This document shows positions 54,233-62,849 of a stretch of DNA of 64,000 nt, piece by piece. A program made the position numbers and the translations under genes. The stretch's first letter is position 1, and each line of letters opens with the position of its first letter. The stretch lies in contig JAIQGI010000018.1 in NCBI GenBank assembly GCA_020072565.1, positions 124,001-188,000 on the forward strand, in the 5' to 3' direction. The notes below the pieces were generated by a model. The model was not told the origin of the DNA and made no database searches. It was given only the letters and a program-made list of their open reading frames with translations. This DNA is from Terriglobia bacterium (GTDB lineage Bacteria > Acidobacteriota > UBA6911).

Positions 54233-55650
54233 TGCGCCCGAGAGTGGTTCTCTATAACCCGCGTGCCGTTTTCTGGACCATGCCGCTTGCTCTGGTTGCG
54301 GTGGGTTCGGCCCTTGCCCGGTCAAAGTTTGAGGTGGTTATCGTGGATGGGCGCCTCGAACCCGACCCGGTCCGTTCGCTTCTGCGGCACCTGGGCGATG
54401 ACGCCGTGTGCCTGGGCATAACCGTGTTGACCGGTGCCCCGATTCGCGATGCTCTTGCCGTGTCGCGCGCGATCAAAGGCCTCAGGCCCTCGCTCCCCAT
54501 CATCTGGGGGGGATGGCACCCGTCGCTCTTTCCGGCACAATGCCTGTCAGAACCCAGTATTGATGCGGTTGTAATTGGACAGGGCGAAGTGACCTTTGCG
54601 GAGACCGTTGAGCGGTTGGCATGCGGAAGACCGTTGGACGGGGTTGCCGGCTGCGCTTACCGCTTGGGAGCGGAGACTCCATTTGTCAACCCGCCTCGGC
54701 CTCTTCGCGATATCCAGGAACTGCCGGAACACGACTACAAACTTGCAGACATCGAACAGTACTTCCAGCGCAAAGGAAGACGCCAGTTTGACTACGTCTC
54801 ATCGCAGGGATGCCGTTTTCGCTGTTCTTTTTGTGCCGACCCGAATCTCTATAAGCGCGGCTGGTATGGGCTCGCTTCCGAACGCGTGGCACGCGAGCTT
54901 GTCTCGCATCATCGCACCTACCGCTTCGAGGAGGTGTCGTTTCAGGATGAGACGTTTTTCACCAGCCCTGAGCGGGTCGGGGCGATCGCGGAAGCATTTC
55001 TTACACACGGCCTCGAGGCTCAGTGGACCGCGACGATGCGTTCGGACCAGGGTACCAGGTTGGATGACCGGGTTCTGGCACTGTGCAGGCAGTCAGGCCT
55101 GAAGCGGGTGATGATCGGCGTGGAGTCGGGCTCCCCGGAGACGCTACGGCGCATCCGCAAGGATATTTCGATTGCCCAGATCTTCGATAGTGCGGCGAAG
55201 TGCGCGCACCACGGCATTGGCGCGATCCTGAATTTTATCGTCGGATTCCCGGGCGAATCAGACGAAAGCGTCCGGCAGACTCTGGATCTGGCGGCGCAAT
55301 TGCGCGCAATGAGCCCCGACTTCGAGGTGTCGATCTTTTATTTCCGTCCATACCCCGGTACTCAAGTAGCCGAGGAACTGGTGCGCGATGGGTATCGCTT
55401 CGCCGAGACCCTGGAAGCCTGGGCTGACTTTGATTACGTACGGGGAAGGGAAGAATGGGTCACCGACGAACGCTGGAAGCAAGTCGAACGCTTCAAGTTC
55501 TATCAGCGATACGCGTTCGGCCGTGACCGCGCCCTCCTGCGCCGGCCGTTGCGAGCGGTCAGTCGCTGGCGCATTCACAGGCGCTGGTATGGATTTCCGG
55601 TGGAGAAGATGATCCTGGATATGATGCGGCCGGCGCAGAGGCAATCTTGA
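54232..55650 (+). CDS. B12-binding-domain radical SAM protein (type B)
   Basis: A 472-residue protein. It begins MRPRVVLYNPRAVFWTMPLAL, then a B12-binding-type domain with PIIWGGWHPSLFPAQCL and DAVVIGQGEVTFAETVERL. The radical SAM site is CRFRCSFC, followed by VMIGVESGSPETLRRIRKD and FYFRPYPGTQVAEEL. Its beginning and WGG[WY]xP block are shared with the protein at 57918 (type B'). The ATG overlaps the preceding stop by one base (TGATG); a GTG three bases earlier is possible. Confidence 0.88.
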   Translation: MRPRVVLYNPRAVFWTMPLALVAVGSALARSKFEVVIVDGRLEPDPVRSLLRHLGDDAVCLGITVLTGAPIRDALAVSRAIKGLRPSLPIIWGGWHPSLFPAQCLSEPSIDAVVIGQGEVTFAETVERLACGRPLDGVAGCAYRLGAETPFVNPPRPLRDIQELPEHDYKLADIEQYFQRKGRRQFDYVSSQGCRFRCSFCADPNLYKRGWYGLASERVARELVSHHRTYRFEEVSFQDETFFTSPERVGAIAEAFLTHGLEAQWTATMRSDQGTRLDDRVLALCRQSGLKRVMIGVESGSPETLRRIRKDISIAQIFDSAAKCAHHGIGAILNFIVGFPGESDESVRQTLDLAAQLRAMSPDFEVSIFYFRPYPGTQVAEELVRDGYRFAETLEAWADFDYVRGREEWVTDERWKQVERFKFYQRYAFGRDRALLRRPLRAVSRWRIHRRWYGFPVEKMILDMMRPAQRQS

Positions 55651-55675
55651 AGGCGACTGAAAGCTGGTAGACAAG

Positions 55676-57112
55676 ATGGACATCCTGCTGACGCACGGCC
55701 ATTTTCTTCACGAGGATGCTCATGAACTCAAGGTCATGAAGCCGTATCCGCCTCTGGGCATCCTGCACCTCTCTGCGTACCTCAAGCAACGGGGGTTTCA
55801 CGCCCGCGTCTACGATGCAACCTTCGGTTCTCTTGCCGAATATAAAACCCTCCTGGAGCACGAGCATCCGGCGGCGGTAGGCATCTATGGTACGCTCATG
55901 ACGAAGTTTTCCGTCCTCGAGATGCTCCAGCTCGCAAAGGCTGCCGGATCGGTCGTGATTCTGGGCGGCCCCGAACCGGTCAACTATCTGAACGAATATC
56001 TGGATCTCGGCGCTGACGTCATCGTGTTGGGTGAGGGCGAAATGGTGCTGGAGGACCTGTTGCCGGTTCTCGCCACATCCGGATGCCACGCCCTTGAGCG
56101 GATCTCAGGCATCGCTTTTCGGCGCGAAAACGGATCGGTCTTTCGAACGGCTCCCCGGCCCCTGATCGAGGATCTGGATTCACTCCCCGATCCGGATCGC
56201 GACGCCGTCGACATCGATGAGTATCTTGGTGTGTGGAGGGCACATCACGGCATGGGCTCGGTATCCGTAATTTGCGCGCGCGGCTGCCCCTATCATTGCA
56301 CGTGGTGCAGCCGCGCGGTCTATGGGAACACGCATAGACGACGCTCGCCACGACGCGTGGCTTCGGAGGTGGAACATATTCTGGCTCGATATAAGCCGGA
56401 TCAGCTGTGGTATGCCGATGACGTGTTCACGATCCACCACCCTTGGTTTTTCGAGTATGCGGCCGAACTGAAGCGGCGCGGGATCCGGGTGCCTTTCGAG
56501 TGCATTTCCCGCGCCGACCGCCTCAACGAAGAGGTGATCGACCAGCTGTCGGAAATGGGATGCTGCCGCCTATGGCTGGGATCGGAATCGGGATCCCAGA
56601 GAATCCTGGACGCGATGCGGCGAGGGGTGAAGATCGAACAAGTCCGGTCTGTGGCTCGCGCCTTGAAGCGGCGTGGAATTCAGACTGGGATGTTCGTCAT
56701 GCTGGGATACGAAGGAGAAGATACGAATGATCTGAAGGCTACACTGGATCTCATCACAGAATGCGCTCCGGACTCGTTCCTGACCACGGTGGCATATCCC
56801 ATCAGGGGGACGGAATACTACGAAACAGTGCATGAGCGGATTCTTGATGGCGCTTTCTGGGAGCTTCGGACCGATCGTGATCTCGGGGTGCGCGGGCGCC
56901 ACTCCCGGCGATTCTATTCCTTTGCCACCCGCTGGATAGTGAACTCAGTCGCCCTGCAACGAGAGCGCAACACAGGCCCCCACCTTTTTCGACTGGCCAA
57001 GGCGGCAGCTGCCACGCTCGTCGGCAGACTGGGAATGGTGATGACGCACCGTGAGGTGGATCGAGGCGCGCGTGGCAGTCGGCGAGACAGGCAAGGGGCG
57101 GTGCGATCATGA
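55676..57112 (+). CDS. B12-binding-domain radical SAM protein (type A')
   Basis: A 478-residue protein that parallels the type A protein. MKPYPPLGILHLSAYLKQRGFHARVYDATFG and LGADVIVLGEGEMVLEDLLPVL are in the B12-binding-type domain. The radical SAM site is CPYHCTWC. LWLGSESGSQRILDAMRRGVK follows. The C-terminus after about residue 400 is short and basic. The gene starts 25 bases after type B and overlaps the methyltransferase gene by ATGA. Confidence 0.88.
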   Translation: MDILLTHGHFLHEDAHELKVMKPYPPLGILHLSAYLKQRGFHARVYDATFGSLAEYKTLLEHEHPAAVGIYGTLMTKFSVLEMLQLAKAAGSVVILGGPEPVNYLNEYLDLGADVIVLGEGEMVLEDLLPVLATSGCHALERISGIAFRRENGSVFRTAPRPLIEDLDSLPDPDRDAVDIDEYLGVWRAHHGMGSVSVICARGCPYHCTWCSRAVYGNTHRRRSPRRVASEVEHILARYKPDQLWYADDVFTIHHPWFFEYAAELKRRGIRVPFECISRADRLNEEVIDQLSEMGCCRLWLGSESGSQRILDAMRRGVKIEQVRSVARALKRRGIQTGMFVMLGYEGEDTNDLKATLDLITECAPDSFLTTVAYPIRGTEYYETVHERILDGAFWELRTDRDLGVRGRHSRRFYSFATRWIVNSVALQRERNTGPHLFRLAKAAAATLVGRLGMVMTHREVDRGARGSRRDRQGAVRS

Positions 57113-57921
57113 GCCTTCAGGCGTTTGATGAAATCGCAGAAAGCTACGACGGCTCTTTCACGGATACCATGATCGGCCGTGAATTGAGGCAGATCATCTG
57201 GCGCAATCTGCAAGGGATTTTTCAGCCGGGCGCTCATGTTTTGGAACTGAACTGCGGCACGGGTGAGGACGCAGTCTGGCTGGCCGGCAGAAAAGTACGC
57301 GTCCTGGCGACGGATGGCTCTTCCGCAATGCTGGAAACGGCGGGGCGCAAGGCCGTTTTGCACGGCATGTCCGACAAGATTGAGTTCCTGCAGTTGGACC
57401 TTGCCAGCCCCTTCGCCGGTTGGCCGGACTTCAAGTTTGACGGGGCGCTGTCCAATTTTGGAGGGTTAAACTGCGTCTCGGATCTGGGTCCTCTCGCAGG
57501 GATGCTGGCTCAAAGGATAAGGCCAGGTGGGCATTTGATCATGGTCTTGATGGGCCGTTGGTGTTTTTGGGAGATACTCTGGTACATGCTCCGCCTGCAG
57601 CCGCAGGTTGCTTTCCGCAGACGATTGCAGGGAGGAAGAGCGGCCCGCATCGGCAATGGGAGCATCGGCGTATGGTATCCATCTGTCGGAACTTTACGGC
57701 GAATCTTCAGCCCCCAGTTCAGGCTCCGGCGCCTGCTGGGTCTGGGAGTGTTCCTGCCGCCTTCCTATCTCCAAGAGGCGATCACGCGGCGGAGACATCT
57801 CCACCACCTGCTGCGCCGGCTTGAAACTCTCACGGCAGCAACCTGGATCTTCGGCCGCTTTGGTGACCACATTCTCTTCGACTTTGAACGTACGACTGTT
57901 GTGCCGCGAGACCACCGATGA
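57109..57921 (+). CDS. Class I SAM-dependent methyltransferase
   Basis: A 270-residue protein. The SAM-binding loop is VLELNCGTGEDAVWLA near residue 45, followed by VRVLATDGSSAMLE and IEFLQLDLASPF. FDGALSNFGGLNCV is the post-motif region. The C-terminal half contains a hydrophobic, basic segment (LGVFLPPSYLQEAITRRRHLHHLLRR), which may touch a membrane-linked substrate. Both ends overlap the flanking radical SAM genes by four bases, showing tight coupling. Confidence 0.9.
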   Translation: MSLQAFDEIAESYDGSFTDTMIGRELRQIIWRNLQGIFQPGAHVLELNCGTGEDAVWLAGRKVRVLATDGSSAMLETAGRKAVLHGMSDKIEFLQLDLASPFAGWPDFKFDGALSNFGGLNCVSDLGPLAGMLAQRIRPGGHLIMVLMGRWCFWEILWYMLRLQPQVAFRRRLQGGRAARIGNGSIGVWYPSVGTLRRIFSPQFRLRRLLGLGVFLPPSYLQEAITRRRHLHHLLRRLETLTAATWIFGRFGDHILFDFERTTVVPRDHR

Positions 57922-59396
57922 AGCCCAGGATTATTCTTTACAATCCCAGGAGTAATTCTTCAGGCAAGAAAATTCTGCCCATGTCTCTCCTGGCTCTTGG
58001 GGCGGTTCTGGAAGGGCGATACGAATACAACATTGTCGACGGGAATGCCTCGCCTGAGCCCTTGCGTCTTGTCCGCGAACAGGTACGTCAGGGAGCGGGC
58101 GTTCTAGCGGTCACGGTCATGCCGGGACCGCAACTGCTGCAAGCCTTCCCCGAGTGCCGGGCGCTAAAAACTGAATACCCGCAGTTGACCGTCGTCTGGG
58201 GAGGATACTTCCCGACTCTCCATGCGTCCTCTTGCTTGAGATCACCGGCTGTAGACTGCGTGATACAAGGCCACGGTGAATTGGTGTTTCTGCAGTTTCT
58301 GGATCTCCTCGAGCGCAATGGAGACCTGAAAACCTTGGATGGGCTGGCGTATCGCGACCGCAATGGGACCGTGATTGAAAATCCGCCGGCTGCGATTCCA
58401 CACCCGGAAACCTTGCCGCCGTTTCCCTATCACAGGATTGATATGCTCCAATACGTACGGAGCACATTTCTCGGCTCCCGCACCCTGGGCCACCACTCAA
58501 GTTACGGGTGCCCTTTCCAGTGCAACTTCTGTGCGGTCGTAAACATGGTGGATGGGCGCTGGCTGCCGCAGCCGGCCGAGTTGGTCGCAGAAATAGCCAG
58601 GCTCTATGTAAGACGCTGGCAGGTGAACGCAATCGAGTTCTATGACAACAATTTCTTCACTCACGAAGCCCGTGTTGCCGAGGTTGCAGCGCGCATTGCC
58701 CCGCTGCGACTCTCCTGGTGGGGGGAGGCACGAATCGACACCCTGCTGAAGTATTCAGAGGCAACCTGGCGTTCCATGCGAGACTCCGGACTGAAAATGG
58801 TTTTTATGGGGGCGGAATCAGCCACTGCGGGGACACTTCAACGCATGCGCAAAGGGGGTTCCATGACTCCCGCGCAGACGCTCGAAATAGCCGCGAAAAC
58901 CAGGGAATATGGAGTTGTGCCCGAGTTCTCTTTCGTTGTCGGGAATCCCCCTGATGCGGAGGCCGATGTCCGCAATACGTTCGGATTTATCCGCCGTCTC
59001 AAGAAAGTGAATCCTGCGAGTGAGATCATCCTCTACAATTACACGCCAGTCCCTCTCGACGGGGAGTTGTATCGTGCGGCTGTGGCCGGCGGTTTCGATT
59101 TTCCGGAAACCCTGGAGGAGTGGGTGAGCGCAGATTGGATGGAGTTTTCATGCCGGCGTCACGCCCGTGTGCCCTGGCTTCGAGAGGGGTTGCGACGCAA
59201 AATCAGGGATTTCGAACAAGTGCTCAACGCATACTACCCAACCCGGACCAATGCGAGCCTGAACGGAGGCCACCGCGCCTTACTCCGGGCGGCAAGCGCG
59301 TGGCGCTATCATACTGGAGTCTATGGCTTCCCCGTGGAGCTGCGTGTGTTCCAAAAGCTCCTTCACTATCAACGCCCCGAGACCGCGGGCTTTTGA
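57918..59396 (+). CDS. B12-binding-domain radical SAM protein (type B')
   Basis: A 492-residue protein that parallels type B: MKPRIILYNPRSNSSGKKIL at the start, VVWGGYFPTLHASSCL and DCVIQGHGELVFLQFLDLL in the B12-binding-type domain. The radical SAM site is CPFQCNFC. MVFMGAESATAGTLQRMRKGGS follows. The C-terminal region has YNYTPVPLDGELYRAAVAGGFDFPETLEEWVSADWM, close to the end of type B (GTQVAEELVRDGYRFAETLEAWADFDYV). Confidence 0.88.
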   Translation: MKPRIILYNPRSNSSGKKILPMSLLALGAVLEGRYEYNIVDGNASPEPLRLVREQVRQGAGVLAVTVMPGPQLLQAFPECRALKTEYPQLTVVWGGYFPTLHASSCLRSPAVDCVIQGHGELVFLQFLDLLERNGDLKTLDGLAYRDRNGTVIENPPAAIPHPETLPPFPYHRIDMLQYVRSTFLGSRTLGHHSSYGCPFQCNFCAVVNMVDGRWLPQPAELVAEIARLYVRRWQVNAIEFYDNNFFTHEARVAEVAARIAPLRLSWWGEARIDTLLKYSEATWRSMRDSGLKMVFMGAESATAGTLQRMRKGGSMTPAQTLEIAAKTREYGVVPEFSFVVGNPPDAEADVRNTFGFIRRLKKVNPASEIILYNYTPVPLDGELYRAAVAGGFDFPETLEEWVSADWMEFSCRRHARVPWLREGLRRKIRDFEQVLNAYYPTRTNASLNGGHRALLRAASAWRYHTGVYGFPVELRVFQKLLHYQRPETAGF

Positions 59397-59399
59397 CCC

Positions 59400-60071
59400 A
59401 TGTTTCACTGGATGGAGTGCCTGTTTGTTCGCCGGACTCGACTCAGTGTTGCCGAGGCCTATGCCCGCTGGGCACCCAGTTACCCTGCACGGGCTCATAA
59501 CCAATTGATGGCACTGGAAGAGCAGGCCGTTCTCGAGATGATGCCGGATGTTGAGGGACGCGCTGCGCTTGATCTGGCATGTGGAAGCGGCCGGTATCTC
59601 GAGATATTGATGCAGCACAAAGCGCAACCGATAGTCGGACTGGATGCATCGGCCCCCATGCTCGCGCGCGCCAGAGCCAATGCGGCAAATCTGGTGCAAG
59701 CCGATCTGCTTTCGCTGAGCCTGCGCGCAGGCAAGTTCGATATCGTCACCTGTGGCCTGGCGGTCGGCCACATAAGGGATTTGCGGCGTGCGTTGTTCGA
59801 GATCAGCCGGGTGTTGGCCCCAAAAGGTACAGTCGTCTATTCCGACTTTCATCCTATCGGATCATGGCTGGGCTGGGAGAGGACCTTCCGAGGCGAGAAC
59901 CGGCGAGAATATGTGGTTCCGCATTACACGCACCTCTACTCCGATCACGTAGCCGCCTGCGCGGCCGCCGGTTTGAGAATTGACGATGTGCGTGAGCCTC
60001 GCATTGATTTCGGGCGCGAATGGCAGGGCTGCCCGGCTGTGCTGGTCATTCGCGCCTGCAAACCGGATTGA
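59400..60071 (+). CDS. Class I SAM-dependent methyltransferase (UbiE/COQ5-like)
   Basis: A 223-residue protein. The SAM loop is ALDLACGSGRYLEIL, then PIVGLDASAPMLARARANA and VQADLLSLSLRAGKFDIVTCGLAVGHIRDLRRALFEISRVLAPKGTVVYSDFHP, the family pattern of methyltransferase type 11/25. It starts three bases after the type B' gene and ends three bases before the amidohydrolase gene. The substrate is unknown. Confidence 0.9.
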   Translation: MFHWMECLFVRRTRLSVAEAYARWAPSYPARAHNQLMALEEQAVLEMMPDVEGRAALDLACGSGRYLEILMQHKAQPIVGLDASAPMLARARANAANLVQADLLSLSLRAGKFDIVTCGLAVGHIRDLRRALFEISRVLAPKGTVVYSDFHPIGSWLGWERTFRGENRREYVVPHYTHLYSDHVAACAAAGLRIDDVREPRIDFGREWQGCPAVLVIRACKPD

Positions 60072-60074
60072 CCC

Positions 60075-61259
60075 ATGCGGTTCTTCCCACCCCGCCCTAT
60101 AACCTTCCTGCAAGCGCACGGCTACGGCCCCGGCGGCACAATCCTATCCTCGCTTCGAGTCGCCGAAGGCCGGGTTGCGGGTTTGAACTGCGCACCTGAA
60201 CCGAAAGACACTGTTATTAAACTCGGCGATGCTCTCGTCCTGCCGGGACTCATCAACGCACATGACCACCTGGAGCTCAACAACTTTCCACGCATGAAAT
60301 GGCGGGATCAGTACGCCAATGCTCGTGATTGGATCGCCGATTTTCAGCCTCACTTCGAAACAGATCCCACCCTATCCGCCGCCATGTCCATTCCCCTCAA
60401 GGACCGGCTGCTATTGGGAGCTGTCAAGAACCTGCTCAGCGGTGTGACAACCGTCTGTCATCATAATCCGCTATATCGCCAATTGCGGCGCGGATTCCCC
60501 GTCCGAGTGGTCCGCCGCTACCGGTTCAGTCACTCGCTGCTGATCGATGGCGAGGCGGTCAAGCGTGAATGCCGGAGGACTCCCGAGGATTGGCCATGGA
60601 TCATCCATGCCTCCGAGGGTACGGACGTCGCAGCTGCCGGCGAGTTTTCCCAATTGGACCGCTGGGATTGCGTGGGGCCAAACACCTTGATTGTTCATGG
60701 CGTGGGGCTGGGAAAGAGAGAGCAGGCGACGCTGATCCACAGGGGTGGGGCACTGATCTGGTGTCCTTCTTCCAACGATTTCCTTCTGGGTGCTACAGCC
60801 GATGTTTCCGCGTTCACCGATGCCCGGCGTGTCGCGCTGGGAACCGACTCGCGCCTGAGCGGGGAGCGCGATCTGCTCACTGAAATGAATTATGCCGCGA
60901 CGCATCACTATGTGAGTGCGGCCGACCTGTTGCGCATGGTAACGGTCGACGCGGCAACGCTGTTGAAGTTGTCCGACGCTGGCGCGTTGCGGCTTGGCGT
61001 TCCCGCGGACCTCATAGTTATTCCTCTCACCTCGTCAGTGCCTTTGGATACCATCCTGGCATCGGACCGATCAAAGATCCGGCTGATTATGTTGGGGGGC
61101 CGGGCGCAGGTCGGCGATGTCGACATGTCGCCGGTGTTTGCCGCTACCCGTGTGCCGTGGGTGGAGGCGCGGATCGATGGGCAGGCGAAACTGATGGCAA
61201 GAGCGCTGGCGAACAGAATGAAAGACTGCGCCGCCCACGAACCGGGACTCGAGCTGTGA
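60075..61259 (+). CDS. Amidohydrolase family protein (cytosine deaminase/TrzN-like)
   Basis: A 394-residue metal-dependent hydrolase. Ligand motifs are in order: LINAHDHLEL (HxH), VCHHNPL, WIIHASEG, LIVHGVGL (His), WCPSSNDFLLG and ALGTDSRLSGERDLL (catalytic Asp). ALRLGVPADLIVI completes the composite beta-sandwich fold. Members deaminate or dechlorinate ring compounds, or hydrolyse amides; the substrate is unknown. Its last 17 codons and the following bases recur at 62784-62849. Confidence 0.88.
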   Translation: MRFFPPRPITFLQAHGYGPGGTILSSLRVAEGRVAGLNCAPEPKDTVIKLGDALVLPGLINAHDHLELNNFPRMKWRDQYANARDWIADFQPHFETDPTLSAAMSIPLKDRLLLGAVKNLLSGVTTVCHHNPLYRQLRRGFPVRVVRRYRFSHSLLIDGEAVKRECRRTPEDWPWIIHASEGTDVAAAGEFSQLDRWDCVGPNTLIVHGVGLGKREQATLIHRGGALIWCPSSNDFLLGATADVSAFTDARRVALGTDSRLSGERDLLTEMNYAATHHYVSAADLLRMVTVDAATLLKLSDAGALRLGVPADLIVIPLTSSVPLDTILASDRSKIRLIMLGGRAQVGDVDMSPVFAATRVPWVEARIDGQAKLMARALANRMKDCAAHEPGLEL

Positions 61260-61274
61260 ATCCATCCTCTCGGT
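61208..61274 (+). repeat. Direct repeat of a gene junction, copy 1
   Basis: It covers the last codons of the amidohydrolase gene (...CAAHEPGLEL, stop) and the next bases, GTGAATCCATCCTCT. Those bases could encode Met-Asn-Pro-Ser-Ser, the beginning of the GNAT protein at 62831, before a stop codon. Copy 2 is at 62784-62849. About four fifths of positions match. Confidence 0.65.
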
Positions 61275-61299
61275 AGCTGGCCGGGATGGACTGCATCGG

Positions 61300-61384
61300 G
61301 AAAGGGGACATTCCGACTTTCCGCACGTCCTGTCGGGTGCCAGGGTCACCGCCGACACATGAAAAAACGAATGTCCCCTCTTTC
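61300..61384. repeat. REP-like imperfect hairpin, copy 2
   Basis: AAAGGGGACATTC (61301-61313) is complementary to GAATGTCCCCTCTTT (61369-61383) with one extra base. It has the same design as 17288-17366. It lies just after the amidohydrolase gene, inside the segment flanked by the junction repeat. Confidence 0.5.
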
Positions 61385-61424
61385 TGCTCGTTTCTCGAGG
61401 GAGAGCTGTGCTGTCGGGTGGAGT

Positions 61425-62282
61425 TCAAAAATCGTTGTCGCCGTGTTCGTCCAAAGGCGCCAAGATCACGACTCCTCCAGCGGGTATGTTAATGCCTACG
61501 AAACTGCTTGCCGACGTCCCGTTAAGATCTGCTACCAGCGGCTGGCCATTCTGTCCGAAGATATCCACGCGGACCGTAATCGCTGAAGCTCCTGTGTTGG
61601 CAAGGACAATCTCCGTTTCCCATCCGCCTCTCGCGGCGAATTGTGGAAGGATGACTGCCGCGGGCCCACCGATGCCCGGGCTGATCACGGGGACAGGTGT
61701 TGGTACCGACAAGTTGGTGGCAGGGAGAGTGCTGAAGTTCTGTCCCCGGAAACGCAGGCCGATGACTGCGACCGGCAGATCCGAGGAGATGTCCAGGGTG
61801 CCGGTCAAATCGCTAGGGACGGACGGCTGGGAACTGAAAAGCTCCGTGACGAATTTGGCCGTCTGGTTCAGTGAGTTCACCGTAAGAGTCTCCGTTGCCA
61901 AGGTTGCTCCGCCATCATCACGCAATGACAGCGTAATGTGGGCAGCCGTGGGCCCCGGGTTCGCAATGGCGACTCCCAGATTGCGGGAGAGGCGGCCGCT
62001 TGTGCTCACAACCAGGATGGCATGCATGGTCATGTTCGCAGGAAGAACACCGGCCTGGGTGGTGTCGGTGCCTCGCCTTTTGCCGAACGTTTCAAAGACC
62101 ACGAGGCCTGCCGTGGCTGCCGAGGTGGGCGTAACGACGGCGTAACCGGTTTGCACGGGAGTGTTGTCATGATGGGCGCTCGGCTGCTGCAATGCCGCCG
62201 CCCTGGGCACTGATGTCTGCTGGAATGCCATGATCATCAGGGCAATTACCAGGATTTTGACTGACTTCTCAATGCGATTCAT
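61425..62282 (-). CDS. Unknown exported beta-sandwich protein (285 residues)
   Basis: No named family is assigned. Residues 1-30 form a signal peptide (ILVIALMIMAFQQTSVPRAAA). The rest carries two similar halves of Ala/Thr-rich strands: LGVAIANPGPTAAHITLSLRDDGGATL and EIVLANTGASAITVRVDIFGQNGQPL. This suggests a tandem beta-sandwich as seen in many exported acidobacterial proteins. AAAGGGGAAAGAC precedes the ATG. It is on the minus strand inside the inserted segment that interrupts the polysaccharide-type cluster. Confidence 0.75.
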   Translation of the reverse strand: MNRIEKSVKILVIALMIMAFQQTSVPRAAALQQPSAHHDNTPVQTGYAVVTPTSAATAGLVVFETFGKRRGTDTTQAGVLPANMTMHAILVVSTSGRLSRNLGVAIANPGPTAAHITLSLRDDGGATLATETLTVNSLNQTAKFVTELFSSQPSVPSDLTGTLDISSDLPVAVIGLRFRGQNFSTLPATNLSVPTPVPVISPGIGGPAAVILPQFAARGGWETEIVLANTGASAITVRVDIFGQNGQPLVADLNGTSASSFVGINIPAGGVVILAPLDEHGDNDF

Positions 62283-62830
62283 GTCTTTCCCCTTTCAGAC
62301 TTATTTGTTCATCTCACCTCTCAAAAACCCTGCAACTGGTGCGCCAGTGCGTTTGCCATTTTCCCATCATGAAGCTGGAATCCTGCAAGCGTTTGAATCA
62401 GGAACAAATAAAGCATGGACACTGTTGTTTCTCGCGCATGCCGGCTTCGCTGAACAGAACATCGACGCTTCCAGTCATGGAAAAATTCCCTGATAAGTGC
62501 CTCTCGACAGCGCTTTGGCATATGTATTGGCAAGGCTCTCGACGGCAGACTGGAGGGCGGAAATATCGGAAGCCGCTTCCCGCCACTTTTCGATTTCAGG
62601 GTTTACCCTGATTCTCGCTAGGGAATAGCCTTGGTAATTATCATGCACATGTTATGACTGCAACGGGATTTCAATGACTGACAATCGGTCTTCGCGTTTT
62701 TCAGTAGAGCCCTCTGCCGATTGAGATCGGGATTTGCTCACGAAATGAGATATGCTGCGACTCATACTATTGCTATAACACCGGCGGACAGAGTGAAAAA
62801 CTGCGCTGCGCATGAACCGGGACACGAACT
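62283..62830. other. 548-bp intergenic region with a possible gene remnant
   Basis: The minus strand at 62475-62648 has a 57-codon frame starting with GTG (VHDNYQGYSLARIRV..., ending TYQGIFP) with protein-like composition but no ribosome site. It may be a remnant or a small unknown gene. TCAGGGTTTACCCTGA near 62595 is a short inverted repeat. The right end holds copy 2 of the junction repeat. Nothing else is supported. Confidence 0.4.
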
Positions 62831-62849
62831 GTGAACCCTTCATCCAAAA
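62784..62849 (+). repeat. Direct repeat of a gene junction, copy 2 (amidohydrolase 3' remnant + GNAT start)
   Basis: GGCGGACAGAGTGAAAAACT and the following bases repeat the 3' end of the amidohydrolase gene. Translated, it gives ADRVKNCAAHEP against ANRMKDCAAHEP, then a one-base deletion (CCGG for CCGGG) breaks the frame. The remnant runs into the GTG start of the GNAT gene. Confidence 0.65.

Noticed and set aside
51729-60071. The B12/SPASM radical SAM proteins as modifying enzymes of the 19-residue peptide
   Set aside because: They are about 20 kb away, in a separate cluster with glycosyltransferases and on the other strand; nothing in the sequence links them.
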